Below are positions 48,093 to 61,384 of a stretch of 64,000 nt of DNA, in pieces (position 1 is the stretch's first letter; every line of letters begins with the position of its first letter). Position numbers and translations under genes: made by a program. This DNA is from Parus major. Its lineage: Eukaryota > Chordata > Aves > Passeriformes > Paridae. Location of the stretch: contig NC_031774.1 of assembly GCF_001522545.3 (NCBI RefSeq), positions 56,106,851-56,170,850 on the forward strand. The letters are read 5' to 3'. The notes under the pieces were generated by a model. That model had not been told where the DNA came from. It saw only the letters and a list, made by a program, of their open reading frames with translations, and did not search any database.

Positions 48093-50607
48093 AGTGACAT
48101 GTGAAGCACAGCCCTGTGCTCTGGGCAGTGCAGCACCATGGCAGCTCCTGTGGATGCACACACACCTCTGCACCCAGGGGCTGTGATGGAAAACCACAGG
48201 CTGGCCATGGCTGCTCCTCCCTTACATAAAATCTCCTGGTGAGTTTTGGAGGCAGCAGGTCCATCACAGCCTGGTGAAGGGGCAGTGCTTCTCTGGGAAG
48301 AGGCTCCAGTCTTTATGTGGGCTGAAAAGCAGGAGTGCAAATGATGACTCCAGCAGAGACAGCACTGATGTTCTGCACTTGGAACAGTTGCCTGCTTTGC
48401 TACAAGATGTATATAAATTGACAGAAAGAAATTTTTGAAGCCCGCTTCTATTAAAATTAATAACAAAGCCTCTCAAACACTATTTGAATTCACCAGGAAT
48501 TATTGCACTGACACAGAAATGGATGAATTTTCAGTTTGTGTTGCCCAATAGGCAGAAAATACCAAAGGACTCCAATGACTTCTCAAAGGCTCCAAAACCC
48601 ATGAATCCTGCTCCCTCCCTGCCTGAGGCAGCACTGACATTTCTCTGCTGCAGCAGGGCAGCATCTGGCCGACCATCTCATGCTGTCTCTGCTGTCTGAT
48701 GGCACTTCAGCAAAGCAAAGAGCTCAAGATTTCTGAAAAACTTCATTACAAGCTTAATCTCCATCTCTGAAAAGAGCACCTGCAGCCCATGCCCCTGTCC
48801 TGGCCACGTGAGAGGCTCTTGTGCAGCAGGAGGGGTGATGTGCCATGACTGCACAGACACTGTCCTCTGCACACACAGGGGAAAGGTTTTCAGAAGTGCA
48901 GCTCCTCTGCCCCATGATCCCCTTGGCTGCACTCAGAAACAGCTGGAAAATGTCTTACAAAGTGTTGGCTGTTGCTGGCATTCCTGGGAAGGCCAGAGTT
49001 GGACACTTGCTTCACAGCTTTGATAGCACTCAATGTCCTTCCAAGCTCAACCCTCCAATGCAGGTAGTGAGAGATGCTCAGCAGAAAGTTTTTTGTGGAA
49101 AGATCTCATCTCCTAACACTTAATTATCTCTATTTTTCCACAATAACCATGAATGCAGCACAAGCCTCAGCCTCTGGCACACAGATGAAGAAATGAAGAA
49201 ACACAAAGAAATAAAAAAATTAACAGTAACAACAACAAGGCAAACCAGAGATGTTCCTGAACAAAAAGAAACCCAAATCCAAGATGCCTCCCAGCAAAAC
49301 CAATAGTAACACTATCAAGCTCCAACCTGAACCAGGCTGTCGAGCCCTTGCTCTGTGACCACATCCAGCCATGGGAAATTATCCCATTCCCAGGGTAAGG
49401 AGCCCCTTGGGAGCATCCTCAGACTGGGATCCTTTGGGCTACACCAGTTTGCTGAGCAGCAAACTGGAGCAAGGCTCTCCCTGACCTCAGCTAACCCTCC
49501 CAGCAGCACCACAGCAAAAACCAGCTGCTGGCACGAGCCAAAACCATGACTTCACGAGATCATTTGAAAACCTTTGCTGAGAGAAAATGCAGCAAGCCAT
49601 GACAAGAAATTAAAAGCTGGGGTTTAGTCCACAGAGGGCCCGTGAAGTTACAAGGAGAAAATGCTGCCACAGCAGTGTCAGCCACTGGGGAAAACCTGGG
49701 GCAGCCCTGGGAGCTGAGCCTGCAGCAGGTGAGGGGGATCTGTGCTGGTCCTCCCCTTCACCCACAGCTCAGCCCATGCTGGAAAGGGCTCCAGGACTCC
49801 TAGGACACTGGGCAAGGCTGTAGTGGACTCTTCCAGCGCTGCTGACATGCAGCATTACAACCTCTGTCTCCAGAGGCTGAGTCTGCAAATCAGACAGCCT
49901 GGGAGTCACTGCAGGGATGTTTGCACAAACCAGCCATTTCCTTGCTTTAATTTCCTTGAATTACAAGTCTCCTTTCTCAATACTGGAATCCCTGATCGGC
50001 TTTACACAACTGATGTATGCATTATTTGCATCAGGACAATTAATTTCATGAGTAATATCACAGATTACGTGAGTTTGCATCACATTCTAGGAAAACATTA
50101 ACAAGGCTCCATCCTGTCACAGGAGGGCTGCACTTCAGGAAGAGAAATACAACTTTCTGCTCTGCCAGTCCCTTCACACTGTCAGCCATCTGGACACGAA
50201 AGAAATCATTCTTTCTTGTACTAAAGAGCCTTTTAGACACACCAGTTCCCACCAGGACTCTGGTGTATTTACCCCGTGAGAGAAAGCCTGTGTCCCAGGA
50301 GCTCATCTTTCAAACACAAGCCCACAGCAGAGAGGGAGGATATTCCCCATCATACAGGCAGGGAACAGAGAATAAGAAAAATTCATCATTTTATTTTGCC
50401 AGGAGCCCAAGGGCAGCCTGTCACAGAGAGGATGGCAGTACCTCAGTGTCACCTCCTCTGCATCACACCCCATGCCTCACAGGGCCCCTACTCAAATTGT
50501 GGCTGTGTAATAGGCAAGCCAAACTGTTAAAAGAATGGAAGATTTCCCTGTTTATGGTTTTAAAATTTGCCTGTTGGTGTTTCTCCCATGTTGGTACCAA
50601 AGTAAAG

Positions 50608-50630
50608 AGCAGCAGTAGCAGCAGCAGCAC
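50608..50630. repeat. Short imperfect CAG repeat
   Basis: About seven AGC units interrupted once by AGT. Confidence 0.7.
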
Positions 50631-51033
50631 AGGAGATTAATGCCCCACAGCCTCTCCTCCAGTAACGAGGGAGAGCAGGAGATCAGGAGATACCCAAGGT
50701 GCTTCTCTTCATTAAGATTCATGAGCTAAACTAACAGGGCAGAAATTAACTGGAAAGGAAATAAGATTTCTCAAAGATTCATTTGATCTGAGACAAAAGG
50801 GAATCATTATATAAATAGAGCAATTACTCTAATTAAGGCTTCCCTCCATGAATCTCTTGACTGAATGCTGCAGCTGCTGAAAACAGTTTGGCTGCCTATT
50901 ATGTAAGGCAAACAAACCCACGGTCTGGGGTGTCATTAGCCCTCAAACAAAGGAGAAGAAAGATGGTTCTATGGCTCTGTCTGTTAATGCCTGTATTATT
51001 TTTAATGACTGGAAGCCAGCAAATTTTTTTAAA

Positions 51034-51055
51034 TTTTTTTTTTTTTTTTTTTTTT
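51034..51055. repeat. T homopolymer (22)
   Basis: This T run on the plus strand, preceded by AAATTTTTTTAAA, is a poly(A) tract in the sense of PRKCH. No retrocopy is recognised beside it. Confidence 0.9.
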
Positions 51056-54000
51056 AATATAAAAAGCTGCTCATTTTGAGCCAGAATTGTCTTTCGCTCT
51101 CCTGGGCAAAGCTCTCATCAACCTCCACCCCAGTCCTGTCAGGTGATGCTCACAAATGTGCCTCATTTTCTCCATGCAAGACCAACCCAGGGCTTGCACA
51201 CACGAGTGGGTCACAGGAGGTGAGGGTGAAGTACAGCCCAGTTGCACTGAGAGGTGTGGTCAGAGAGCTGTCCCATGGAAGTCCTTGCACTTCGGGCAGC
51301 TCAGCCAGTGCCTGGCTGTGGGTGTGAGCCAGGCACTTGGAGGCTGGAATCCTCTCGACCTTCCCTGAGCACTGTGCTGCTGAGAGCAGGCCTGGAGTGA
51401 CCGTGCCTCTCTCAAATGCCACCTCTGATTCATCTGAGGATTTGCTCTGACAGCAGACTTAAGAGGCCACGTGGTGTTTCTGCTCCTCTCCTGCTCACAG
51501 AGGGATCAATTGCTGGAAGCCCTGATTGCTACCAGTGCAATCTGCTGTGGTGCTGAGCCATGATGTGACCCCACAGGGCATGGGTACCCCCAGCTGCAGT
51601 CCTGCCCACACAAAACTGGGAGCAGGTGAAATCCTTCAGTCCAGAGAAGGTCCAGCAAGCACAGGGCCAGGGTTCAGAAGTCCAAGACTGCCCTGAAAGC
51701 ATTTTAAGGAGAGGGGGGAGGAAGAGACAGAGTGTGAAATATCTGTTATCTCCTTTTCCAGATAAAAAGGGGAAGGGAGGTAAAAACAAGTCTTCAGCCC
51801 AGCTCCCTAAAAGCCAGAAGACTGTAACAATAAGCATGACAGCAGTCACATGTCCAGTGTGCCAGCCTCAGGCAAGGAGGACAAAATGTCAGTGCAGTGG
51901 GTATTAAGCAGATAAATTTGATCTCCCTTTCCCCTGCTGCAGAAATGGCTGCTCAATGCTGCCCAGACAGAGCTCGAGGGAGCAAGAAGGATTAACTGGA
52001 TTGAAAACAGTGCTGAGCAAGAGAATAGCAAAATAAACCAAGGTGGGCTGACTAGCAAAATAAACCCAGGTGGACAGAGCAACTCCCATGTGGGACAGAC
52101 ACATCTGGCTCCGGATCTCCCAGTGGTGTAAAGTGATGAGACTTTGCTGACTGCCACAATGAAATGCTGCCTGAATAGCTACAAACCTCCTCACTGTGCT
52201 AAAATCTACCTGTTTCCTTGCCTCTCCCCACCCATCAACAACTAACTCATCAACACTAATGCAGAATAAAAAGGCCACAAGTATCAAGTGCACTGGCCCC
52301 TGAGGATAACTAGGGATTTTTGACACTTCTGCTCTTGGTACTTCTGTAATTAGTAATAATAAGTAGACACTAACTTCAGTCACTGGCTATATGGAATACT
52401 TGACAAAGGTTTTAGTCAGGATGACTGACCCAGGCTGTGCTTTAGGAACTGAGGAGTCACCCCCACAGAGGTCACCAGCTGCAGGGGCTGCTCAGACAAT
52501 ATCAAAATCCTGCTCTTGGTTTTCAATTACTGCAGTCAGGCTACAGGTACAGCATGGGGAAATGCAGGTCCATTACTAAATCAATACATCAATCAGAGTA
52601 GCACAAACATGAAGGAAAAATGAGCATCACACTTATTAACAGACTGGGAGCATGATCCCGCTCTCATTTTAAGCAGGAGTAAAATCTCCCTTGGGTTGCA
52701 GGGAAAAACAATTAATCCTTTTCTGATAGTCCTGTCAAGAGGAACTGGGAATCTGTTACACAACCCTGGGTGGTCTATTTACATAGGGCCAAGTACAAAG
52801 GGGACTAAAGTGCCCTGAACAAACCTGTAAAGTCCAATTAAGAAAAAAAAAATACTTCAAAGGAGCCTTTTTTTGTAGTCCTGGTTATATTTCAATTCTT
52901 TTAATTTTAAAGTTCCTGAAAAGACACAGCATGTCATAAAGTTCAAAGCTGCAAGGATGAGTAAGACCTAAAGCCCTGGGTAGCTCAGTCAGAGTTTTGT
53001 TCCCTCTATCACAGTGTGAAGACCTCCCAGCTAGATGGACTGGCCCCTTCAGCCAGGGGCTGCACAGCCAGAGCTGGCCCCATCATACAGCAATCATTCC
53101 CATGCCAGGTTGGACCCAGGTTCTCAAGGGAATCCTTAGGATTCACCACAAGGCTGGATTTTAATGGACTTTACCAAACCCCTTTTGTGGGTCTTTAATT
53201 CAGTTTAGATACAGCAGAGCTGAGGAAGGAACCTGGGCCACAAGTCTCAGGCTCAGACACGGGAATTGCTCCTTGTGAGCACCAGGGAGTGAGGAGGAAA
53301 AAAAAGATGGGGAAGACAATGTTGGCACTATGAATACACCTTCATTTCCCCCATCCCTGGCAGGAAAGAGGAGGATGAGTCACACTTGATGTTACAACAG
53401 GCTGGTTTAGGAGCTTTTTCTGAAGTAAATCTGAGCTTGCACGCTGAAGACTTAAGTGAGAAGCTAATTTCAGCCTGTTGGAAAGGGAATGGTAAAAGAC
53501 CTAATGACTATTTCAAGATTAATTTGGCCTTGGCAAACTCTATACAGATATCTGTAGTTTTCTTCCAGAGTGAATTATTCAGAAGATTGGGACTATCACT
53601 GTAGGGAAGAGAAGTGCTGAAGAAAGGGGTGTGATCAATCAACAGAAGAGATTAAAATCACTGGGGAAAGCTGTTTGTTGTTTGAGAATTAGGAGAGAGA
53701 CAGCAGTTACAGATATGGATGTACAAGTGCAGGCAAATTAGGTAAGAAGGAACCTGTGGTGGGGCACAGCCTTGTCACCTCACCACGGTGTGTTTATGGC
53801 AGAAAAAGTCTAGGCAAGAGATCACTTAAAACTGCAGAACTCCTCCCCAGCTGGGAAACAACAGGCTCTAAAGCCCTGCTTTTGCAGCAGTGGCTGTGGA
53901 GCCAACCAGGAAATGCAAGATGAAAGCATTTCTGACAAACAAAATAAAGGAAAAATGTGTACACAGATCCAGCACGGAGCTTCACAGAGAGGTTTAAATA

Positions 54001-55221
54001 TCAGCTTCATTCTGAAAGCCAAAGCTTAATCAAATTGTGCAAGAGAATTTATGGAGACTGCCAGCTCTGAAGAGATGCCAAGGAGAATAATTTATTGGCA
54101 TTTGGAGGCACTTTTAATATCTATCTGCCTTTGTTAGCAGGCTCCTCAGCTCTGAGGATAAAGCAATGAGCTCATCCAGCTCCCTCTTTGATTTCAGCAG
54201 GTCCACCATCGTGCTGTCCCTTTTCCTTTTGAACTTTGCCTCAAAAATACATCTGGTTCATTCAGAAACAAGTTCATTCTGCCTATTCCAGCGCTGAATG
54301 TGAAACAGATTATCTGCCTTTTTCTGTCACTTGGAAAGGAAGAACCTGACCCAGATCAGCAGGATACAAATGCAAAGGGGAGACCCAACTTGTGCAGGAT
54401 GACACAAGGACATCAGCAGCATCTGGCTGCCTCTTTTCACTCCTTGGAGGTGTTCAGGAGAGGGCTGGGAAGCACAAACACTGGGGTTTGGTCAAGTTTA
54501 CACAGGGGCCAAACTGACTGCACAGGACTTAGGGAAAAGGTGAGGCATGAAGGCAGCAGAAAGCACAGATGTTATAGTGAGTGATGTGCTCAGGGAGGAG
54601 GCAGAAACCCCTGTGGTATCTGAGCTGGTGACAGCTACTCCTGACCTCCCCCTACCCAGGGGTGCTCAACCCCAAACAACTGCAGAGTACCAACAGAATA
54701 AACTTCTCCCAAGTCCAGAAGACCTCGCCCTCCTGCTGATGTCAGGGACGAGCAGCTGCAGCAAGGAGGCAGCTGGGATCACCCACACCTCTCCTGAATT
54801 CAGACATCCTCAGCAGCAGTTTGGAAACAGCCCTTTCCCCTCCACTCCTCTGTCACAGCAGGCTATTTGTTTTGATTACATTAAAAAATCTGCCTCTAAC
54901 TCTTTCTGCAGTAAGAGCTCCATCCCTTTGCCTCCTCTCCTCATCAAGGCATTTTCAATTTGCCCACAGTGGTGGGGGCCAGTCTGGTTCAGCACAGAGA
55001 ATCCACCATCCACAAAGCCTTTCAGAAAACAAGGGGTCCTCACTGAGGCTTTGGCACTCAGGGTGGCACCCTTAGGGTGGGCAGCTCACTGCTCCCACAG
55101 CACAGCTCAGGGCTCACTTTGCTTTCTCTCCTTTAGTAAGCCCTGGATGAAGTGTCCCAGGGAATTTTCTTTTTTATCTGCATGTGGACACTTCCAGTAC
55201 TTAAAGCTTATAAAAACCTTA

Positions 55222-55522
55222 TAGAGCTTATAAAAAAGAGGGAGAGGGACTTTTTACACAGGCAGATAGGGACAAGGGGAACAGTTTTAAACTGAGACAA
55301 GAGATATACACTAGCTATAAGGAAGAAATTCTTGACCATGGGGTGGTGAGGAACTGGCACAGGATGTCCAGAAAAGCTGTGAATTATCCCTGAAGTGTTC
55401 AAGGCCAGGTTGGGTGGGGTTTGGAGCAACCTGGTCTGGTGGCAGGTTTCCCCACCCATGGCAGAGGGTTGGAATTAGATGGTGTTTAAAGCTCCTTCCA
55501 ACCCAAACCATTCTGTGATCGC
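55222..55522 (+). mobile_element. CR1 LINE 3' fragment (about 300 bp)
   Basis: Sense CR1 over about 300 bp: GAGGGAGAGGGACTTTTTAC, GACAAGGGGAACAGTTTTAA, AAGGAAGAAATTCTTGACC, GTGTTCAAGGCCAGGTTGGG, TTGGAGCAACCTGGTCTGGT and CCTTCCAACCCAAACCATTC. It reaches TGTGATC at the 3' end. It lies antisense in the long PRKCH intron. Confidence 0.93.
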
Positions 55523-58521
55523 TCCAATCTTTCCTTCTCAGCCCATTATGTTAAGTGCCTGCACAGCCTGAATCTCCAGGGGCTTTGCTGGAGCTGTTAT
55601 CCTGCATCCAGCCAAACTGGACTGCTCTGTGCATTAGCCACGTGGGACATGAGCAGCTCCTCAGTATTTCATTGGAATGACAACTTGTACTTCCCAGGGA
55701 GTCCTGGATTCAACTCATACACACAAACATAGTAATAAAATTTATCTCACTTTATCATCATTTAGGATTCCTGAAAAATTATGGGAAACACTGCTCCTTT
55801 TCATGACAAGGATGGACAAAAGAAGGTACCCTTCAAATACAGTTTTTCCTCACCTAGTATCAGCTGCAAACTTAGGGAAGAAGAAAACCATACACATGAA
55901 TACACTTTCCTAACTTCCACCGAAGTTATTTCTATGTATGCACATGGATACACATAGGAAATCCCAGCTCCCTCACCCTGTGGTCTGACAGCCAGAAACA
56001 AGTCCATAAAACACAGGCCAGGACCACAAATCAGAGCAGGACCCTGCTCTTTCTGGCCCACAGAGCACTGTCATTGCTGCAGCTGGGTCTGAAGCAACAC
56101 TCCCAGACAGGACAGCCTCTTGGAGTTAATCTGACAGTGAAAAGGGGATTTTACAGAATTCTGCAAGAACAAAGGCTCAGTGGTGTCTGGGAGGGGAAAA
56201 GGAACTCAGTGACACAAAGCAGGAGAGAGTTCACTCAACCAGACCATTTGCCTTTTCAGTCACTTCCAGGCTGCTGTTCTCTAGAAACACAGATCGAGTT
56301 TTTCTTTTGCACCCTTGGCACTGTAGTGCTGATGCAATTTTTCTCATGCTTGCCCTCAGCCAAGCTCTTTCACTTTCCCACCCTTCTCACTCTTCACACT
56401 AATCCTGGGGCATTTGGGCTCCCTGGTGCCGTTCCACCTGTGCTGAGAGAACACAGGCTGCTAAAACCACAGCCAATTTCCTCTGCACCTTCCCCTTTTC
56501 TTGTCTGGTGTTTATTTTTCACACAAAAGCCACTTGGAGGTGGATATAACCACTTCTGCCCACTCTCTTAACTCCAGAAGTGTTTTTCTCAAAACGCATG
56601 TCTTTAACCAGCTGGAGGAAGAACAGGCTTTAGTCTCGCTTGTGTCCCCAAAATATAAAGCTACGGGCGAGGCTGCCTAAGCCTCACTTTTGAAGGGAGC
56701 ATTTCAGCTAGGCCAGAAGTGTTTCAGAGCTTCATTAAGATTGGGGGTTAGCACAAAAATGCCAAGAGGCATCCTTGGCTTTAGCAAAGCCAGCTGTGAC
56801 AGGAGTTTGGAAATCCAGGGGGTAGAAGGCAGAGCAGTGCTAACACTTCCCTAGGGAGATGCTGCTTCCCAGCCCCTGCTGTTACCAGGCTCTGAGGGTG
56901 AAAACATCTAAGCTGCAATTGCTCATCCAAATTTCCAAGCCTTTGGGCCAAGCACTGCAACTTGAGATCACCAGGCCGTGGGGTGACTCAATAGGCTTAG
57001 CCCTGCTCTCCTCATCTGAAACCATGCTTGGAAAGGAAAATCCCTGCAGCTTTCCCTGGGAATTTGCTTCCCATTACGCCACCAACTTCCGAGACCTGAT
57101 TTTCAGTGTGTCTCTCCATTCTCCCCTCAGACTAAGCTGCCTGTGAGCCAGGCAGTGTGGCTGGATTGCCTTTGAGAAAGCCATGCACAGAGTGAGTGAA
57201 GCATGCTGCCAAACCCCAGCCTGCTTATGGGAAGCAAGAGGATTGTATTTCATTTTGCATTTCACTCAGCTGAATCCCAAAGCTTCAGCCTGCCTGGAAA
57301 GCTCCCCTCTCTGTTCCAGCACTTTTTGGTGATGACAATTAACAAATTCAGAATATTGATATGCTGTAACAAAGTTATCTCTGGCTGCAGTCTCCCTGTA
57401 AGAGATTTGGTGCAGCAGCCTCTGCTCTCTGCACACTCACAGTTTCTCCCTCTCAGTCTCTCCATGATCAGACCCTGGTGACTGCTCTGTCAGCTGATGG
57501 CAAAGAGTATTTGAAGGAATTCATTTGACACACACAAACCCAATAGCTCCTTGTAAGTGCCATGAACTCCTTGTAACTGCATCCAGGGAGGGCAATGGAG
57601 AAATCCTTTTCCTTCAGGAATTAAAATCAAAGGAAAATTTATGTGTAGAATAAGCTGAAGTGGTCTGAATCCATTCAGCAGCAATTCTCCTCTTTTGCAC
57701 TTTTACTACTCATACAAGCTAATCCATGCCCCGTTTGACTTGCCCACACAAGCAGAGGAGAGCTCAGTTTGAGTCCTCTCCTGACCTGAAGCATCAGTAC
57801 CTGAATTTCCCAGTGACACATTCAGACAGGGCAGGGTACACAAGTGAGAAGTTCAACTTTCCTCCCCTGGGAATAGTGACTCCATCAAACCCTGCTGATT
57901 TACCTCTGTCCTACTCCCTCCCCAGCCCTTCAGGGGAAATTACAAGGACAAAGAAAAAAAAAAAACCAAAAAACCCAAACCATTAGAAAGGGAAACAGAT
58001 AAAAACCTTTTTTTTCCTGGAGCACAAATATTTCTGCTTTCAATTCTATACAAAGTTCCAGAGCACTGAGGTTAGTTTTGTTTTCCTTGGTACCAGTGTT
58101 CACAAACCCTCCAGGAACACCCAGTGATGTAAATGAGGTCCTAAGAACATAGTTTTGTTATTATCAAGAAACTGCAAAAATGAACAGGGTGCAATCACCA
58201 GAAATCACTTGGTTTCTGATGGGGGAAACTGGTGAAATGCGATTATGCAAAATGAAAGCCAAACGAGGCAACAGCATCTGTGAAATGAGTATTGAAACTT
58301 ACTATCCTTGTTTAAAATGAAGCTCTTTACAAAGGCAATTGGATCAAGTGCTTTCTAAACCTAGATATATCTATTTGTAGAGCATCTCTAAGCACCTACA
58401 CCTAAGTGCATCTTCCTAGCAGAAGAATTTGATTTTCATTCAGAGCTTTGTACCATTCAAACTCGGTGAATTCTAGTCCTGTTCAAGGTTAGACACCACA
58501 ACTTTTAGTGAGGGGATAATC

Positions 58522-58625
58522 CAGTTATTAAGGCTACCAAGGCCTTAGCTTGCAATATAAGAGAATCCAGGTTTAATTCCCTGATTGTCCACAGGCTTCC
58601 CATGCCATGTAATTACTTACAATCA
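58522..58625 (+). mobile_element. Ancient MIR/CORE-SINE-like relic
   Basis: The order of landmarks fits an amniote MIR: TTATTAAGGC, then AGAATCCAGGTTTAATTCC (a decayed tRNA B box at 58570-58580), then CTGATTGTCCACAGGCTTCC, then TGTAATTACTTAC where MIR has TGTGACC...AAGTCACTTA. It is heavily diverged, as expected for an element predating birds. Confidence 0.55.
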
Positions 58626-61078
58626 TTTATGTCATTGAAGTAGTTGGATGCTGATTTTCCAGAGCTCTCAGCATCATGGTTAGGAAGCACTGTCACAGCT
58701 CTAAATCAGAGAGCTCGAGTGCATATTTTGTTGGAGAGAAACAGAATAGCAATTAGAAGATGATCATTTAGTCATAATGCTGCATCTAAGAGAAATATTA
58801 GCATCAGAAAGTGTGTGTAAAAAATTCTACATATTTAGCAGCTAGAAAAATCTCTTGTCTTTCTCAAAAAAACCCCCAGGTTTACCACTCTGTTATACTA
58901 ACACCTAAAAATACTGACCAAACATTATCAGTGCACTGAAAATGTAACACCACACTGAAAATGTAACAGTGATAGCATTTGTTTATATTCAAAAGAAATC
59001 CATGTCTTTGTGTGTGGCTTCCATTTTAATCTATAGCCCCAAACAATCTCTTAATAGGATGTTTCCTTCCCACTAAAGCCAACATGCTCTGATGCTTCTT
59101 TAGAACTCAGTGTAAGAAGGAAAGGAGGGAGGAAGGAGCTCTTCCAGTGAACAGCAGCCACTGTGAAGCTGCAGAAATTCAGCCTGCAGCCAACTATCAC
59201 CAGTGCTGTGGAATCAGATGCAGCAATCACCTCCAGGTAGCAGCCACACTGAGGAACTGAAGGTCCAGTGAACATCTCAGTTGTCAATTCCCACTAGTTA
59301 ATCCCAAGACTCCTGGTGAACGCCCCAAATCTCAGCCGTTTCCCCCAGAGCAGACACAGTGTAGTGCTTCTCTTGAGCAGTGCATGTGCATTTCAGAGAG
59401 GCAGTTCTGACTGCATTTGTTTGTCACCAGCAACACATAATACAGCAGACAAGCAGAGGGGCTGGAGAGAATTTTGTCTGGCAAGGAACCAGCAGTTAAT
59501 GAACTGACTGGGTTTTGGAGATGCTCAGCGCTTTCTATTTAAATTCTCAGCTCCCTCCTCGATTCTGGCCCTCTTCCTCCAGTTCCCCTCATCATGTTCC
59601 TTGTCTGTTAATCACAGAAGGAACCTTAAGCTGTTAAAATTTAGGCTCTGAACACAAACTAGAGCAGCCTTGGGTGACTGCAGCTTGCACTGGCTGTTTC
59701 TGGGAGGCCCTATCAGAATGAGGAAAACACTCATTTCATCAAGAGGCTCAAACACAAATGATATTTTATTACACCCTGAGGTTCCTGTTATAACAAGCAT
59801 CTACACGACCACATTTTACCTCCATCTCATAATTATGCAATGTACCTGCAACAAATCCACTCCTCTAGTACTTGTCACTGCAGAAGAGGAATTGGTACTT
59901 AAGAGGTACTTGGGAGTCCCAGTTCAACCACATAAACGCTGCTCCAGAAGCTGCAATGAGTCTGAAGTTCATGTTTATATTTAAAATATGTAGTGAGTTA
60001 TTTCCAAGACCCAAGAGAGCCTCCAGAATCACAAACAATTAACTCTGAGCACAACTTGTGATTTCAAAGCTCCTCTTACTCCTCCAGGAGTGGATTTCAT
60101 TGTCAGCTGATTTCTGTAAAATTTATCAGATATATTTGCAGCTAAAGGAAGTTGTTGCTTGACTCATATACAACAGAAACCCTTCAGCAGGAAATTTTCA
60201 GATTTTAGCTACTAAAAACTCTCCTCTTTCCCTCAAATGGTCCCATCATTGACTACCCCAATTCGTTGGGTCAGTGCTCCATGAGTTTCTATAAATTACT
60301 ACCTTATCCAATTACTTCTTAGATCCTCAATTACCATAATATTTACTGGTATCCACTCTTAAATGCTTCTTTGTCCACAGTACTTTCTCAAAAAAAGGGA
60401 ATATGCTGTTCCTTCTCTTTCCAAAAGGTTCTCAGAGATATCTGGTGATGTGATGAGGGCCAGGAAGAAGTCAGTAGCAGAACAGCCAAATTAGGTCTCT
60501 CAGTTGATAGGTTAACATTCCTGTCACAGAATCACCTTTTGATTCTTTACAGAAAAGCCAGGCAGATCCAGTGCATTAGGCTCACACACAGCCCAAAATC
60601 TTAAAAGCTTAATTCTCATGTCCCAGGCAAAGATGTGAATAAAATAACTCATGGAAAGAGTTAGGAATATATGGCAGGACAAGGACGGAGTGACACCAGC
60701 AACAGCTCTCCTCAAACCCTTTGCTGTACAGATCCATTTTTATCCCCCACACACAAAAATCAAACCCCTGTCTTTGCATGCAGACAGGCAGCAACCTTGG
60801 AGGACACTGGCATCACCAGGGAGGATCATCAGGAAGCCTTTACTTCTTGGCCATATGGTTGCTACTGATTAAACCCTGTATTTACCTGCTGCTTTTGTTC
60901 TGGGAGATGACCACACACTGTCAATCATTAAGCAAGCAGGGGAATGCCCAGACACACAGACAGGCTCACACTGCCTGCCAAGTTGGCTACTAAACCATAC
61001 AAAGGCCATAACTATGCAAACATACTTAAGTGTGGCAGTATGTTTTTTCTGTTTACTCTTCAATCTGAGATAAGAAGA

Positions 61079-61096
61079 GGGTCAGGGTCAGGGTCT
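61079..61096. repeat. Three tandem GGGTCA/GGGTCT units
   Basis: GGGTCA GGGTCA GGGTCT lies about 100 bp inside the intron from the donor of the 61196-61384 exon. The unit resembles a nuclear-receptor half site, but the spacing (zero) is not a standard arrangement. Confidence 0.6.
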
Positions 61097-61195
61097 CACG
61101 TGATTTCTATGTGTCAATATCCCAGCCCTGCTCTCTTTTGCTGGAATTAGGCTGGAGAAAGCTAGGAGAAACAGCAAACAGCCAAAGGAACTCAC

Positions 61196-61384
61196 TGCTT
61201 TGAGGATTGCCACTGCATCCTGCTGGAGCCACGTTGGGTAGACGACTTCATCATTCAGAATGGCCTCGAAGAGGTCGTCCTCATTCTCGGCCTCGAAGGG
61301 CGCGTGGCCGCACAGCATCTCGTACAGCAGCACCCCCATGGCCCACCAGTCCACATCGGGGCCATACAGCATCTCCTGCAGGAT
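61196..61384 (-). CDS. PRKCH: PRKCH exon (third from last): kinase C-lobe
   Basis: This is a 189-bp, 63-codon exon with phase 0 at both ends. The translation begins [20 protein letters not shown] and ends [14 protein letters not shown]. It holds the DxWxxG helix ([10 protein letters not shown]), the [10 protein letters not shown] segment and the acidic [13 protein letters not shown] stretch typical of eta. PKC epsilon has [23 protein letters not shown] at this place, so the paralogue assignment is strong. The acceptor is TGCTGCAG and the donor is GTGAGT, both consensus. Third-position GC is about 79 percent (50 of 63 codons by hand count), well above the surrounding intron. Only 981 bp separate it from the preceding exon, while 16.1 kb separate it from the next. 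Confidence 0.97.

Larger units (their letters stand above)
45076..61195 (-). other. PRKCH: PRKCH intron, 16.1 kb
   Basis: This long intron (donor GTGAGT, acceptor TTTTGCAG) is mostly unique, moderately AT-rich sequence. It contains two recognisable CR1 fragments (48020-48092 and 55222-55522), a MIR-like relic (58522-58625), a 22-base T run (51034-51055), a short CAG/TAG stretch (50608-50630) and three GGGTCA-like units (61079-61096). Open frames here, including one of 225 codons at 54547-55224 on the plus strand, show no family resemblance and run into CR1 sequence. They are not supported as genes. Confidence 0.85.

Noticed and set aside
54547..55224. 225-codon plus-strand frame inside the PRKCH intron
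   Set aside because: It is antisense to PRKCH, has no known domain and ends at the start of a CR1 copy. Its length is within chance for 64 kb scanned in six frames.
58570..58580. tRNA B-box-like GGTTTAATTCC as a tRNA gene
   Set aside because: No A box at the proper distance, no cloverleaf, and the downstream sequence fits a SINE relic instead.
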